Below are positions 16,742-26,553 of a DNA stretch of 33,129 nt, piece by piece (within the stretch, counting starts at the first letter, position 1; the number at the start of each line of letters is the position of its first letter). The notes beneath the pieces are model-generated. The model made no database searches. It worked only from the letters and a program-made list of their open reading frames with translations, and was not told the DNA's origin. Made by a program: the position numbers and the translations under genes. The DNA comes from Clostridium sp. (GTDB lineage: Bacteria; Bacillota; Clostridia; Clostridiales; Clostridiaceae). The stretch covers positions 1 through 33,129 of the forward strand of contig SVCL01000024.1 of assembly GCA_015058405.1 (NCBI GenBank), written 5' to 3'.

Positions 16742-18046
16742 TTAAATTTTTATCTTATTTATTATATCATTTTTATAAGCTTCTGTTGACTGTAATATAA
16801 CATTTTCCAAAGAATTATAATTTACATTTTTACCTACATATGCTGAATTTACAATTCCACCACCAAAGCATTCCTTTAGTACAAACTCTACATCATCTGA
16901 AGATATCTTATCTATTCTTTGCAATATCTCATCTTGAGTACTTATTCTATTTCTAAATAATATTGACTTTGCGTTAGCAAACATTCTAGAACTAGTACTT
17001 TCTAAACCTAATATATAATTAGCTTTAAACTTCTCTTTATTCATATTTAAGGTTTCTTCACTTATTGATGTATTAGAGAATTTATTTATTTCTCTTATAA
17101 TTACATCTAAGGCTTTTTCACCATAATTCTTTCCAAGACCAGTATATATATTAAGCATACCTACTCCTTGATATGTTTGCGGATAGCAATATATAGTATA
17201 ACAAAGCCCTAACTCTTCTCTTACTTTTTGGAAAAGTATTGACGATGCTCCACCACCAAATAGATTGCTTAATAGGACCAATGCAAAATTTCTTTCATGA
17301 TCATAAGGTAATCCTTTTAACCCTAAACTTATGTGTAATTGTTCTATATCTTTATTTGCAGTTGCACTTCCTGCATATATTTTAGCTTCTTCATAATTTG
17401 GAACATAGATATTATCATTTTTCCATTCACCAAAATATTTATTAACAAGTTCCTCTAATTCTTTTTCATCAAATTTTCCACAAACTGATATTACTGAATT
17501 GCTAGGAGTATATTTTTCTTTTATAAAATCCTTAATAGTTTCTCTAGTAAAACTTTTAACTTTATCTCTTGTTCCAAGTATAGGAAAAGCTAAAGGATTA
17601 TTTCCATAAGAAACTTTTGCATGTAAATCATCTAGGGCATCTTCCGGGTTGTCTTCACTCATATTTATTTCTTCTACTACAACACCCTTCTCTCTTTCTA
17701 TATCTTCTTTATCAAATTTGGAGTTAAAAATTATATCTGATAAAATTTCTAAAGAAAGATCTAAATGTGTATATAAATTTTTAACATAATAGCAAGTAGC
17801 CTCTTTACTTGTAAATGCATTTATTTGTCCTCCCAAGTTTTCCACTGCTGCAGCTACTTCTTTTGCATTTCTTGTTTTTGTTCCTTTAAAAAACATATGT
17901 TCAATAAAATGTGATATACCGTTTAATTCTTCAGTTTCATTTCTAGACCCATTTTTAACCATAATTCCTACGCTTACAGAATTAACTCCATCATTTCTTT
18001 CTGTTACTACACGTAATCCATTATTAAGAGTATATAAATTATACAT
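16742..18046 (-). CDS. M16-family zinc protease (PepR/YmxG)
   Basis: A processing-peptidase-like metalloprotease. The 434 residues have the inverted zinc motif HFIEH (H46, E49, H50), with the distal glutamate in VVVEEI (E125/E126), and the second M16 half from about residue 220. It is catalytically complete and single-domain in length, so it would dimerise. The substrate is unknown. The position between pnp and ymxH is conserved in Firmicutes. The ATG at 18046 has an AGGAGG site. It heads the pepR-ymxH-dapG-tepA run. Confidence 0.93.
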   Translation of the reverse strand: MYNLYTLNNGLRVVTERNDGVNSVSVGIMVKNGSRNETEELNGISHFIEHMFFKGTKTRNAKEVAAAVENLGGQINAFTSKEATCYYVKNLYTHLDLSLEILSDIIFNSKFDKEDIEREKGVVVEEINMSEDNPEDALDDLHAKVSYGNNPLAFPILGTRDKVKSFTRETIKDFIKEKYTPSNSVISVCGKFDEKELEELVNKYFGEWKNDNIYVPNYEEAKIYAGSATANKDIEQLHISLGLKGLPYDHERNFALVLLSNLFGGGASSILFQKVREELGLCYTIYCYPQTYQGVGMLNIYTGLGKNYGEKALDVIIREINKFSNTSISEETLNMNKEKFKANYILGLESTSSRMFANAKSILFRNRISTQDEILQRIDKISSDDVEFVLKECFGGGIVNSAYVGKNVNYNSLENVILQSTEAYKNDIINKIKI

Positions 18047-18130
18047 AAAATTCCTCCTATAACAAAAGTCACGAACTTCTCTATATTAGTATAAAGATAT
18101 TCGTGGCTTACTATTCCTTAAATCGTTTAT

Positions 18131-18160
18131 AGAAAAAAAAGGCAATACATTGCCCTTTTA
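18131..18160 (-). terminator. pnp terminator
   Basis: An imperfect palindrome of about 9-10 pairs (AAAGGGCAAT with ATTGCCTTT, one G-U) is followed by eight U residues. It overlaps the pnp stop codon. Confidence 0.85.
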
Positions 18161-20266
18161 TTGTTCTTTCTTTTCTTCTTGTTCTTTCAAAGCGTCTTTT
18201 CTAGAAAGATTTATTCTTCCTTGGTTATCAATTTCAGTTACCTTAACTAAAATCTCATCTCCAACAGAAACTACATCTTCTACTTTATTAACTCTTTCAA
18301 AATCTAGTTTAGATATATGAACTAAACCTTCTTTATTAGGAAGAATTTCAACGAAAGCTCCAAAAGCAGCAATCTTAGTTACCTTACCTAGATATACTTC
18401 TCCTGCCTTAACTTCTTTAGTTAAACCTTCAATTATCTTCATAGCTGCATTTACACCATCATGATCTGGCGAAGATACAAATACAGTACCATCTTCCTTA
18501 ATATCTATTTTAACACCAGTATCAGCAATTATCTTATTAATTACCTTACCACCAGCACCAATTACATCTCTAATCTTTTCTGGATCTATTTGCATTGTGC
18601 AAGTTTTTGGAGCAAACTTAGATACTTCTCCTCTTGGTGTAGATATGCAAGCATTTATCTTATCTAATATAAATAATCTTGCTTTTCTTGCATCTCTTAT
18701 AGCAGTTTCTAAAACATTAAAGCTGAATCCTTGAAGTTTTGTATCAACTTGAATTGATGTTATACCTTCTGTAGTACCTGCAACCTTAAAGTCCATATCT
18801 CCAAAGAAATCTTCTATTCCTTGAATATCAGTAAGAACTGCTTCTTGTGTTAAATCTTTAGAAGTTATTAATCCCATTGCTATACCAGCTGCTGGTCTCT
18901 TTATAGGAACACCTGCATCTAATAATGCTAATGTAGAACCACATACTGATGCTTGAGATGTAGAACCATTTGAACTTAATACTTCTGATACTAATCTAAT
19001 AGTATATGGGAATTCTTCTTCTGAAGGAATTAATGGTTCAAGTGCTCTTTCTGCTAAAGCTCCATGTCCTATTTCTCTTCTACCTGGTCCTCTTAGAGGT
19101 TTTACTTCACCAACACTATATCCTGGGAAGTTATAGTGATGCATATATCTCTTAGTTGTTTCTGTTTCATCTATACCATCTAATATTTGAACTTCACTTA
19201 TTGATCCTAAAGTAGCAACTGTCATAACTTGAGTTAACCCTCTAGTAAATAATCCTGTACCATGAGTTCTTGGTAATATTCCAACATCACAGCTTATAGG
19301 TCTTATTTCATCAAAAGCTCTACCATCTGGTCTTCTTCTTTCATTAAGAAGCATATTTCTAACAACTTCTTTTTGCATAACGTAAAGAATTTCTTTTATA
19401 TCTGCTGATGCTTCATCATATCTTTCACCAAAATATTCTTTAACTTTTTCGTTTACAGCATCTACTGCAGCATTTCTTTCATCTTTATCCATGATATACA
19501 TAGCTTCTTTAATCATGTCGCTTGCAAAAGCTCTTAATTCTTTTTCTATTTCTTCGTCTGGTTTATATAATTCTGGAACTTCTTTTTCTTTTCCAAACTT
19601 AGCCATTGCTTCTTCTTGGAAAGCAATGATAGGTTGACATTGATCAAAACCAAATTCGATAGCTTTAATCATTGTATCTTCATCGATTTCATTTCCGCCT
19701 GCTTCAATCATCATAACTTTATCTTTTGTTGCACAAACAGTTAAATGAAGTGATGATTTTTCTCTTTCTTCTGCATTTGGATTAACTATAAGGTTTCCAT
19801 CTATAAGACCAATTTGAACAGCAGCTGCTGGTATTGTATATGGAATACTTGAAAGACATAAAGCCATAGAAGCTGCATTAATTGCTAATATTTCTGGTAA
19901 GTTATCTTTTTCTACTGAAACTACTGTAGCAACAACTTGAACATCATTTCTATATCCTTTTGGGAATAAAGGTCTTATAGTTCTATCTACTGCTCTACCA
20001 TTTAGTATAGCTTTATTAGAAGGTCTACCTTCTCTTTTTATAAATCCTCCAGGTATTTTACCTACTGCATATAATCTTTCTTCATATTCAACACTAAGTG
20101 GGAAAAAGTCTATTCCCTCTCTAGGTTCTTCTGAAGCATTAACATTTGTTAATATTACTGTATCCCCATAACTCATGAAAATCGCCGCATTTGATAACAT
20201 TCCTACTTTACCAAATTCAACCTTTAATTCTCTTCCAGCAATAGTTGTGCTTAACACATTGCTCAT
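18158..20266 (-). CDS. pnp: Polyribonucleotide nucleotidyltransferase (PNPase)
   Basis: The trimeric 3'-5' phosphorolytic exonuclease of RNA decay. Two RNase PH domains (about 1-215 and 310-540) flank the helical domain. A KH domain (about 555-617, with [12 protein letters not shown]) and an S1 domain (about 621-690) follow. The chosen start at 20266 gives 702 residues beginning [14 protein letters not shown]; an in-frame ATG at 20284 is rejected because AGGAGG lies between the two. It follows rpsO, the usual order. A modest hairpin separates them, so part of the pnp mRNA may come from rpsO read-through. Confidence 0.97.
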   Translation of the reverse strand: MSNVLSTTIAGRELKVEFGKVGMLSNAAIFMSYGDTVILTNVNASEEPREGIDFFPLSVEYEERLYAVGKIPGGFIKREGRPSNKAILNGRAVDRTIRPLFPKGYRNDVQVVATVVSVEKDNLPEILAINAASMALCLSSIPYTIPAAAVQIGLIDGNLIVNPNAEEREKSSLHLTVCATKDKVMMIEAGGNEIDEDTMIKAIEFGFDQCQPIIAFQEEAMAKFGKEKEVPELYKPDEEIEKELRAFASDMIKEAMYIMDKDERNAAVDAVNEKVKEYFGERYDEASADIKEILYVMQKEVVRNMLLNERRRPDGRAFDEIRPISCDVGILPRTHGTGLFTRGLTQVMTVATLGSISEVQILDGIDETETTKRYMHHYNFPGYSVGEVKPLRGPGRREIGHGALAERALEPLIPSEEEFPYTIRLVSEVLSSNGSTSQASVCGSTLALLDAGVPIKRPAAGIAMGLITSKDLTQEAVLTDIQGIEDFFGDMDFKVAGTTEGITSIQVDTKLQGFSFNVLETAIRDARKARLFILDKINACISTPRGEVSKFAPKTCTMQIDPEKIRDVIGAGGKVINKIIADTGVKIDIKEDGTVFVSSPDHDGVNAAMKIIEGLTKEVKAGEVYLGKVTKIAAFGAFVEILPNKEGLVHISKLDFERVNKVEDVVSVGDEILVKVTEIDNQGRINLSRKDALKEQEEKKEQ

Positions 20267-20310
20267 TATAGGACCTCCTTTCAAATTTACATATTATCTT
20301 ATTAACTTAA

Positions 20311-20338
20311 AAAGAATAGAGCGGAATGAACCCGCTCT
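20311..20338 (-). terminator. Hairpin between rpsO and pnp
   Basis: A 7-bp GC-rich stem (20332-20338 with 20318-20324) around a 7-base loop, followed by ATTCTTTTT. It begins 4 bases after the rpsO stop codon. It is probably a terminator with read-through into pnp, or a processing site. Confidence 0.65.
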
Positions 20339-20342
20339 AAGA

Positions 20343-20606
20343 TTATCTTCTTAAACCTAATTTTTTAACGATAGCTCTGTATCTTTCGATATCTTGTTCT
20401 TTTAAGTAGTTTAAAAGACCTCTTCTTTGTCCAACCATCATTAATAGACCTCTTCTTGAGTGGTGGTCTTTCTTATGAACCTTTAAGTGTTCAGTTAATT
20501 CAGTAATTCTTTCTGAAAGTAAAGCTACTTGAACTTCTGGAGAACCTGTATCTCCTTCGCTTCTTCCGAATTCTTTAATAATTTCTAATTTTCTTGCCTT
20601 ATCCAT
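20343..20606 (-). CDS. rpsO: 30S ribosomal protein S15
   Basis: S15 binds the central domain of 16S rRNA early in 30S assembly. The chosen ATG at 20606 gives 87 residues beginning [10 protein letters not shown], the normal family length, with the conserved [12 protein letters not shown] (about 20-31) and [17 protein letters not shown] blocks. An in-frame ATG at 20624 is rejected because GGAGG lies just behind it. The GGAGG is 11 bases from the true AUG, and the gap is a 12-base palindrome (20606-20617). The gene has its own promoter and a structured leader typical of S15 autoregulation. Confidence 0.97.
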   Translation of the reverse strand: MDKARKLEIIKEFGRSEGDTGSPEVQVALLSERITELTEHLKVHKKDHHSRRGLLMMVGQRRGLLNYLKEQDIERYRAIVKKLGLRR

Positions 20607-20683
20607 GCTAATTAGCACCTCCATAATTTTATCCCCATAGTTCCAAGTAAGAAGATGGCGCCTTCAAACATAGGACTAGGTTC
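20607..20683 (-). ncRNA. Structured rpsO leader, probable S15 autoregulatory element
   Basis: Between the predicted start site (about 20683) and the AUG, the RNA can form a hairpin GAAG/CUUC at 20651-20665 enclosed by an imperfect CCUAGUCC (20680-20673) with GGAACUAUGG (20644-20635) pairing. A self-complementary TGCTAATTAGCA (20606-20617) lies between the binding site and the AUG. Firmicute S15 is known to bind such leaders and block its own translation. I cannot verify the exact fold. Confidence 0.55.
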
Positions 20684-20689
20684 TTAATG

Positions 20690-20718
20690 ATTATAACAAA
20701 ACAAGACACGCTTGTAAA
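20690..20718 (-). promoter_or_regulatory. rpsO sigma-A promoter
   Basis: TTTACA (20713-20718), 17-base spacer, TATAAT (20690-20695). It lies in the 126-base gap after ribF. Confidence 0.85.
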
Positions 20719-20732
20719 TCTTTTTTAAAACT

Positions 20733-21644
20733 TTACATATATTTTTCTTTTTTTGAAAAACCTTTATCTAAATTTAACTGTGCCTTTAATTGATCTAAAG
20801 AATCAAATTTTTTATTATCTCTTATTTTTTTTAAGAAAAATACCTTAATAGTATCACCATATATATCTTCATTAAAATCAAGTATAAAAGTTTCTACAGT
20901 TATATTTTTCCCATTTACCGTAGGATTATTCCCAACTGACGTAATTCCTTTGAATTTTTTTTCATTCACTATTACGTTAGTATAATATACTCCTTCTTTA
21001 GGAAGTAATGCAAACTTTGAATATTCTAAGTTTGCTGTCGGGAAACCTATAGTTCTTCCTATTTGTCTACCAGACACCACTTTTCCTTCTAGAAAGTACG
21101 GTCTTGTTAACATTTTATTAGCATATTCTATATTACCCTCAAGTAATTCTTTTCTTATTCTAGTACTACTTATTACCTCATCATCTAATTTACAAGGTTC
21201 CATTATGAAAACTTCAAAATTATATTTAGTTGATAGTTTTTTTAATAAATCTGTATTTCCTAAGTTTTTATATCCAAATCTATAATTAAAACCAATTACT
21301 ATTCCTTTAACCTTAAATTTTTCAACTATATAAGCTATAAAATCTTCAGGTGACTTTTTCATAAATTCTTCTGTAAACTTTTCGAAATATACTATATCTA
21401 CATTTCTATTCTTTAATAACTCTTCTTTATTTTTATTATCTAATAATAAAGAAATTTTCGCATTAGAATCTATTAAAGTTTTAGGATGATTCTCAAAAGT
21501 ATATACTATACTTTTTCCTTTGTTTTCTTTAGCTAAAGCAACAACTTTATCAACTAAAGAAAGATGTCCCTTATGTAATCCATCAAAATTTCCTAAAGCA
21601 ATATAATTAACCTGATTTTTTGCTTCATTATTATATACTAACAT
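20733..21644 (-). CDS. ribF: Bifunctional riboflavin kinase / FAD synthetase
   Basis: Makes FMN from riboflavin and then FAD. The N-terminal adenylyltransferase domain has GNFDGLHKGH (18-27) and ISSTRIR (158-164). The C-terminal kinase domain (about 182-300) has the PTAN motif (202-205). The 303 residues are full length. It is the last gene of the rimP operon, 17 bases after truB, with a GGGG-type site before the ATG. No clear terminator is visible between ribF and the rpsO promoter. Confidence 0.95.
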   Translation of the reverse strand: MLVYNNEAKNQVNYIALGNFDGLHKGHLSLVDKVVALAKENKGKSIVYTFENHPKTLIDSNAKISLLLDNKNKEELLKNRNVDIVYFEKFTEEFMKKSPEDFIAYIVEKFKVKGIVIGFNYRFGYKNLGNTDLLKKLSTKYNFEVFIMEPCKLDDEVISSTRIRKELLEGNIEYANKMLTRPYFLEGKVVSGRQIGRTIGFPTANLEYSKFALLPKEGVYYTNVIVNEKKFKGITSVGNNPTVNGKNITVETFILDFNEDIYGDTIKVFFLKKIRDNKKFDSLDQLKAQLNLDKGFSKKEKYM

Positions 21645-21661
21645 TTCAATTAACCCCTAAC

Positions 21662-22537
21662 TTAAATTAGAAGCTTTTCTATTTTAAAAGAAGATTTTTC
21701 TTGCTTACCAAGACCTATAAATCTTCCTTCTTCATCATATACTCTATAAAGTTTATTTAATTCAGGTTTAGTTTTTAGTGCTCTTTTATCGCACACTTTT
21801 ACTCCATTAATGAATAATTTAGAAAACCCATTATTAACATCTATTCTTGGATACATTTTTAAAGCTTCTTCTATTGATATTATAAAGTCATTAATATTTT
21901 CTTCTGTTAAATCTTCTATATTAATACTATCTTCTTCAGAAAAAGTAGATGTTTTTGTTCTTCTAAGTTCTACCATAGTAGCACCAACATTTAGCTTTTC
22001 TCCAATATCATAGCAAAGACTTCTTATATAAGTACCCTTTGAACAAGTAACTTCCATAGAAACATATGGCATAGAAATCTCTATATTTTTAATATTATAT
22101 ATTGTGATTAATCTACCTTCTCTTTCAATTTCTATTCCTTGTCTTGCTAAATCATAAAGTCTTACCCCATCTTTCTTTAAAGCGGAAAACATAGGTGGAA
22201 TCTGACTGTACTCTCCAACAAAACTATTAATTGCTTTTAAGGTTTCTTCTTTGGTTATATTTGAAATATCTTTTTCTTCTGTTATTTCTCCTTCTAAATC
22301 ATAAGTATTAGTTTTAATACCTAATTTAAAAGTAACAAAGTAAGTTTTTTCTGCCTTCATTATATAGTCAATTATTTTTGTACCTTTACCTAAACAAACA
22401 GGTAATACTCCTGTAGCTTCTGGATCTAGTGTTCCTGTATGACCAACTTTCTTTTCCTTAGCTACTTTTCTAACTTTTCTTACAACATCAAAAGATGACA
22501 TTCCTTTATTTTTAAAAATATTTATTACACCATTCAT
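21662..22537 (-). CDS. truB: tRNA pseudouridine-55 synthase
   Basis: Converts U55 of the tRNA T-loop to pseudouridine. The catalytic aspartate is D38 in GHTGTLDPEATGVLP, and the later KGTYIRSL motif is present. At 291 residues it has the usual length, with a C-terminal PUA-like tail. The start overlaps the end of nrnA by 4 bases, implying coupled translation. Confidence 0.96.
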   Translation of the reverse strand: MNGVINIFKNKGMSSFDVVRKVRKVAKEKKVGHTGTLDPEATGVLPVCLGKGTKIIDYIMKAEKTYFVTFKLGIKTNTYDLEGEITEEKDISNITKEETLKAINSFVGEYSQIPPMFSALKKDGVRLYDLARQGIEIEREGRLITIYNIKNIEISMPYVSMEVTCSKGTYIRSLCYDIGEKLNVGATMVELRRTKTSTFSEEDSINIEDLTEENINDFIISIEEALKMYPRIDVNNGFSKLFINGVKVCDKRALKTKPELNKLYRVYDEEGRFIGLGKQEKSSFKIEKLLI

Positions 22538-23511
22538 AATAATATCTCTTTTTCTATTTCTTTAAGTATTTCATTTTTTGCTTCTTCCAATGATATATTC
22601 ATAATCTTTAATCCTGAAGCTTTTACATGACCTCCGCCCCCAAAAACTCCTGCTATTTTACTAACATCAATATCGTTTTTAGATCTTAAACTTCCTTTTA
22701 CGCCATCTTCAACTTCTTTTATAATAACAGCTATTTCTACACCTTCTATACTTAGAATCATATTAATAATATCTGATGTATCCACACTTTCCATACCAAA
22801 AGATTCTAACATATCCATAGACACTTCAATAAATGATACTTTATTATCAACATATAATTCCAAGTCACTTAAAGCTGCTCCAGTAAATTTAACTTTATCA
22901 TAAGGTTTATTACCAAATAACTCATTATGAACTTTACTGTTATCTACTCCACATTCAATAAGTTCTCCAGCTATATTATGAGTACGCTTTCTTACATTGG
23001 AATGTCTGAAAGATCCTGTATCTGTTACTAAAGATGTATAAAGGCATGTTCCTATAGTTATAAATATATCTTCTGCAGAATTAAAATCGAAATTTAACTC
23101 TTTTAATAATAAGTATATTATTTCTGCTGTAGCAGAGGCTTCTGAATCAACATAATTATATTTGCCATAATTATCATTAGAAACGTGATGATCTATATTC
23201 ATTATGACACCTTCATAATCTTCTAAATCAGCACAAATTCTTTCTTCATTTCCACAATCCAAAACAATGACTAAATCTGTTCCATTTAAAGTTTTTGTAG
23301 TCTCACCATCTATTTCATTGCCTAAAGGAAGGAAAGAGAGGTTATTTGGAATAACTTCTCTTGACATTACATAAACATCTTTTCCTATTTCTCTAAGCCC
23401 ATTTAGAAGTCCTAGTGTACTTCCTATAGCATCTCCATCTGGAGATGTATGAAAGGTTAAACCTATTTTATTTGACTCTAATATAATTTTTGATATTTCT
23501 TTAAGAGTCAT
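22534..23511 (-). CDS. nrnA: DHH-family oligoribonuclease / pAp phosphatase
   Basis: Degrades short RNA oligonucleotides and dephosphorylates 3'-phosphoadenosine 5'-phosphate. The metal-binding motifs are HTSPDGDAIGS (21-31), DCG (85-87) and DHH (107-109), with the DHHA1 motif GGGGHVKASG at 291-300. The 325 residues are full length. Its ATG overlaps the rbfA stop codon (TAATG). The position between rbfA and truB is standard in clostridia. Confidence 0.94.
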   Translation of the reverse strand: MTLKEISKIILESNKIGLTFHTSPDGDAIGSTLGLLNGLREIGKDVYVMSREVIPNNLSFLPLGNEIDGETTKTLNGTDLVIVLDCGNEERICADLEDYEGVIMNIDHHVSNDNYGKYNYVDSEASATAEIIYLLLKELNFDFNSAEDIFITIGTCLYTSLVTDTGSFRHSNVRKRTHNIAGELIECGVDNSKVHNELFGNKPYDKVKFTGAALSDLELYVDNKVSFIEVSMDMLESFGMESVDTSDIINMILSIEGVEIAVIIKEVEDGVKGSLRSKNDIDVSKIAGVFGGGGHVKASGLKIMNISLEEAKNEILKEIEKEILL

Positions 23512-23864
23512 TACTTTCTTGCCTTTGTTTGTTCAATTAAACTATCTATCTTCATTCCGTAATCAATAGAATCATCTAATTCAAATAAAATTTGTGGACT
23601 GTGTCTTAAATTAATTCTTTGTGCAATTTCACGTCTAACAAAACCTGCAGCACTTTTTAGTACTTCTAAGTTAGTTTTCTTTTCCTCTTCATCTTTAGCA
23701 AATATACTTACATATACCTTTGCATATCTTAAATCTTTTGTTACTTTAACTGCTGTTACAGAAATCATAGCAGTTAATCTAACATCCTTTATATCATTAC
23801 GAATTAAGTTACTTATTTCTCTTTTAACTTCTTCGTTTATTCTTCCACCTCTATAACTAGGCAT
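23511..23864 (-). CDS. rbfA: Ribosome-binding factor A
   Basis: A KH-fold factor that binds late 30S precursors near 16S helix 1 and helps cold adaptation. The 117 residues begin YRGGRINEEVKREIS and carry the LRYAKVYVSIF and LRHSPQILFELDDSIDYG blocks. A GAGGTG site precedes the ATG. It lies 14 bases after infB. Confidence 0.95.
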   Translation of the reverse strand: MPSYRGGRINEEVKREISNLIRNDIKDVRLTAMISVTAVKVTKDLRYAKVYVSIFAKDEEEKKTNLEVLKSAAGFVRREIAQRINLRHSPQILFELDDSIDYGMKIDSLIEQTKARK

Positions 23865-23878
23865 TTATATCACCTCTT

Positions 23879-25951
23879 TTAAAGCTCTTTTCTCTTAATT
23901 GCTTCCATTTCAAAGGATTCTATAATATCTCCTTCTTTTAAGTCATTAAACTTTTCGATGCTTAAACCACATTCATATCCAGCAGCAGCTTCTTTTACAT
24001 CATCTTTAAATCTCTTTAATGAAGCAAGCTTACCTTCTAAGATTACTATACCATCTCTTATTATTCTAACGTCACAGTTTCTCTTAACTTTACCATCAAG
24101 GATATAACATCCTGCAATTGTACCTACATTAGAAATCTTGTAAGTTTCTCTAACTTCAGCTTTACCAAGAATAACTTCTTTATATTCTGGTTCTAACATA
24201 CCTATCATAGCTGACTTAACATCATCAATTGCATCATAGATAACTCTATATGTCTTAATATCTACTCCATCTCTTTCAGCTGCAGCTGTAGCATTTGAAT
24301 CAGGTCTTACGTTAAATCCTATAATTATAGCATTAGATGCCGCTGCAAGAGTTGTATCTGTTTCAGTAATAGCTCCAACACCACCATGAATTACTCTTAC
24401 CTTAACATCATCAGTAGATAATTTTTCTAATGATTGTCTTATAGCTTCTACTGATCCTTGAACATCAGCCTTAACTATAACATCAAGTTCCTTAACAGTA
24501 CCTTCTTTGATTTGGTTATATAAATCTTCAAGAGATACTCTGTTATGGAAGTTATCTTGCTTAATCTTATCTTTTCTAGCTTCTGCCATTGATCTTGCAG
24601 TCTTTTCATCTTTAACTTCGTTAAATCTATCTCCAGCAGCTGGTACTTCTGATAATCCTAAAATTTCTACTGGAATTGAAGGACCTGCTGACTTAATTTT
24701 CTTACCTTCATCATCAAACATAGCTCTTATTCTACCATAAGTTGTTCCAACTAATATTGAATCACCAACACTTAAAGTACCACTTTGAACAAGTAATGAT
24801 GCAACTGAACCTCTACCTTTATCAAGCTTAGCTTCTATAACAGTTCCTTTTGCTTTTCTGTTTGGATTAGCTTTTAATTCTAACATTTCAGCTGTTAAAA
24901 GAACCATTTCTAGTAATTGTCCTATATTTTCACCCTTCTTTGCTGAAACTGGAACACATATTGTATCTCCACCCCAGTCTTCAGATACTAACCCATATTC
25001 AGTTAATTCTTGTTTAACTCTATCAATGTTAGCATTAGGTCTATCTATCTTATTTATAGCAACTACCATTGGTACGTTAGCTGCCTTACAGTGGCTAATA
25101 GCTTCCTTAGTTTGTGGCATTATACCATCATCTGCTGCAACAACTAATATAACAACATCTGTAATTTGTGCTCCTCTAGCTCTCATAGCTGTGAAAGCTT
25201 CATGTCCTGGTGTATCTAAGAATGTAATCTTTTCACCATTAACATCTACTGTATAAGCACCAATATGTTGAGTTATTCCACCTGCTTCTGAATCTGTTAC
25301 TTTTGCTTTTCTAATAGCATCAAGTAAAGATGTCTTACCATGGTCAACGTGTCCCATAACTGTTATGATTGGTGGTCTCTTTTCTAAGTTTTCTTCTGCT
25401 TCTTCTTCAATATTTAATGATTCTAATTCTGAAGTTTCTTCTTTCTTTTCACAAAGAATTTCATATTTATCACAAACTTTAGCAGCTGTTTCATAGTCAA
25501 TTTCTTGGTTAACTGCAGCCATAACACCTAAGAACATAAGGTTCTTAATAACATCAGCATATGGTTTTTTAAGCATATCAGCAAGTTCTTTTACAGTTAT
25601 AGTTTCACCTATTTCTAATATAGTATTTTCTGCAAATTCTTGTTCTGCTTTAGCTTTTTCTTCTGCTATTTGTTTCTTAGTTTTCTTTTTCTTCTTATTT
25701 CCCTTATTAACTTCTTCAGCTAATATGTCTTCATATTCATCAACTAAGCTCTTCTTTCCTTCTCTTTCAGCTGAAATTTCAGCAGCTTTTCCGTCACTAA
25801 GTAATTCTCTTATTAACTCTGCGTCTTCATCTTCTATTACACTCATGTGATTTTTAACTTCTACATTAAATTCATCCATTAGTAATTCAATTAATTCTTT
25901 TGAACCTATGTTTAATTCTTTTGCTAATTCGTATATTCTAATTTTTGACAT
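23879..25951 (-). CDS. infB: Translation initiation factor IF-2
   Basis: The GTPase that brings initiator tRNA to the 30S subunit and promotes subunit joining. The 690 residues are a compact clostridial form. An IF2-N domain (1-52) is followed by a short lysine/glutamate-rich linker and a second IF2-N domain (about 112-165). The GTPase has GHVDHGKT (200-207), DTPGH (246-250) and NKID (300-303). Domains II to IV follow to the C-terminus. The ATG has a GGGGGTG site. The gap to ylxQ is 15 bases. Confidence 0.98.
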   Translation of the reverse strand: MSKIRIYELAKELNIGSKELIELLMDEFNVEVKNHMSVIEDEDAELIRELLSDGKAAEISAEREGKKSLVDEYEDILAEEVNKGNKKKKKTKKQIAEEKAKAEQEFAENTILEIGETITVKELADMLKKPYADVIKNLMFLGVMAAVNQEIDYETAAKVCDKYEILCEKKEETSELESLNIEEEAEENLEKRPPIITVMGHVDHGKTSLLDAIRKAKVTDSEAGGITQHIGAYTVDVNGEKITFLDTPGHEAFTAMRARGAQITDVVILVVAADDGIMPQTKEAISHCKAANVPMVVAINKIDRPNANIDRVKQELTEYGLVSEDWGGDTICVPVSAKKGENIGQLLEMVLLTAEMLELKANPNRKAKGTVIEAKLDKGRGSVASLLVQSGTLSVGDSILVGTTYGRIRAMFDDEGKKIKSAGPSIPVEILGLSEVPAAGDRFNEVKDEKTARSMAEARKDKIKQDNFHNRVSLEDLYNQIKEGTVKELDVIVKADVQGSVEAIRQSLEKLSTDDVKVRVIHGGVGAITETDTTLAAASNAIIIGFNVRPDSNATAAAERDGVDIKTYRVIYDAIDDVKSAMIGMLEPEYKEVILGKAEVRETYKISNVGTIAGCYILDGKVKRNCDVRIIRDGIVILEGKLASLKRFKDDVKEAAAGYECGLSIEKFNDLKEGDIIESFEMEAIKRKEL

Positions 25952-25966
25952 AAAGTCACCCCCGTA

Positions 25967-26281
25967 TTAATTCATAGATTTTTCCTCCTCATAAAGAGTT
26001 AATAGCTTATCGGCCATATTTTTATCAGTTAAAGCTAAGATCTTAATTTCGGGTCTTCCTATAGCTTCTCCTAATTCCTCTTTTAAGAAATCTTCTATAT
26101 ATGGTATATTATTTATTTCACAATAATTTTTAAACTTTCTCTTTGAAGAATCTGATGCATCTGTAGAAATAATAACTAAGAAAAATCTTTTTCTTCTTTT
26201 TTCTTCATTGCACTTACTATATCCTTCAATTACATTTCTTGACCTTTTTGCTAAACCTAGAAAATTAAAAAACTTATTCAT
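25967..26281 (-). CDS. L7Ae-family RNA-binding protein YlxQ
   Basis: A 104-residue protein of the L7Ae/L30e kink-turn-binding family, in its conserved place between ylxR and infB. The N-terminus FFNFLGLAKRSRNVIEGY is typical, while the middle (KRRKRFFLVIISTDASDSSKRKF) is more basic than in most relatives. Its cellular role is not settled. The start overlaps the end of ylxR by 8 bases. Confidence 0.85.
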   Translation of the reverse strand: MNKFFNFLGLAKRSRNVIEGYSKCNEEKRRKRFFLVIISTDASDSSKRKFKNYCEINNIPYIEDFLKEELGEAIGRPEIKILALTDKNMADKLLTLYEEEKSMN

Positions 26282-26540
26282 TTCCTATTTCTTCCCTTAG
26301 TTTATTATATATTTCATCATCTATTGTTACGTCAAGATTTCTGCTAAGTCTTTTTGCCTTTACTGCTTTTTCTAAACATTCAAGACTCTTGCAGATGTAT
26401 GCGCCTCTTCCTGATTTTTTACCTGTTAAATCTACACATACTTCACCTTCTGGCGTTTTAACAACTCTAATGAGTTCCTTTTTAGGTTTCATTTCCATGC
26501 AGCCTGTGCACATTCTTAATGGTATCTTTCTAACCTTCAT
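26274..26540 (-). CDS. rnpM: YlxR/RnpM, RNase P-modulating RNA-binding protein
   Basis: DUF448 family. Recent work on the B. subtilis member links it to modulation of RNase P. The 88 residues hold the CTGC pair (about residues 11-14), KKELIRVV and the GKKSGRGAYIC segment. The frame is open to a GTG at 26549, but that GTG is itself part of the GAGGTG binding site. The ATG at 26540, 6 bases after it, is the start. It lies 13 bases after nusA. Confidence 0.87.
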   Translation of the reverse strand: MKVRKIPLRMCTGCMEMKPKKELIRVVKTPEGEVCVDLTGKKSGRGAYICKSLECLEKAVKAKRLSRNLDVTIDDEIYNKLREEIGNE

Positions 26541-26553
26541 AAAAAGCACCTCA

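Noticed and set aside
18066..18109. Inverted repeat (TCACGAA ... TTCGTGGC) between pnp and pepR
   Set aside because: Outer pairing is better in plus-strand RNA, where no gene is read, and no U-run follows in the pepR sense. A protein site is possible but unsupported.
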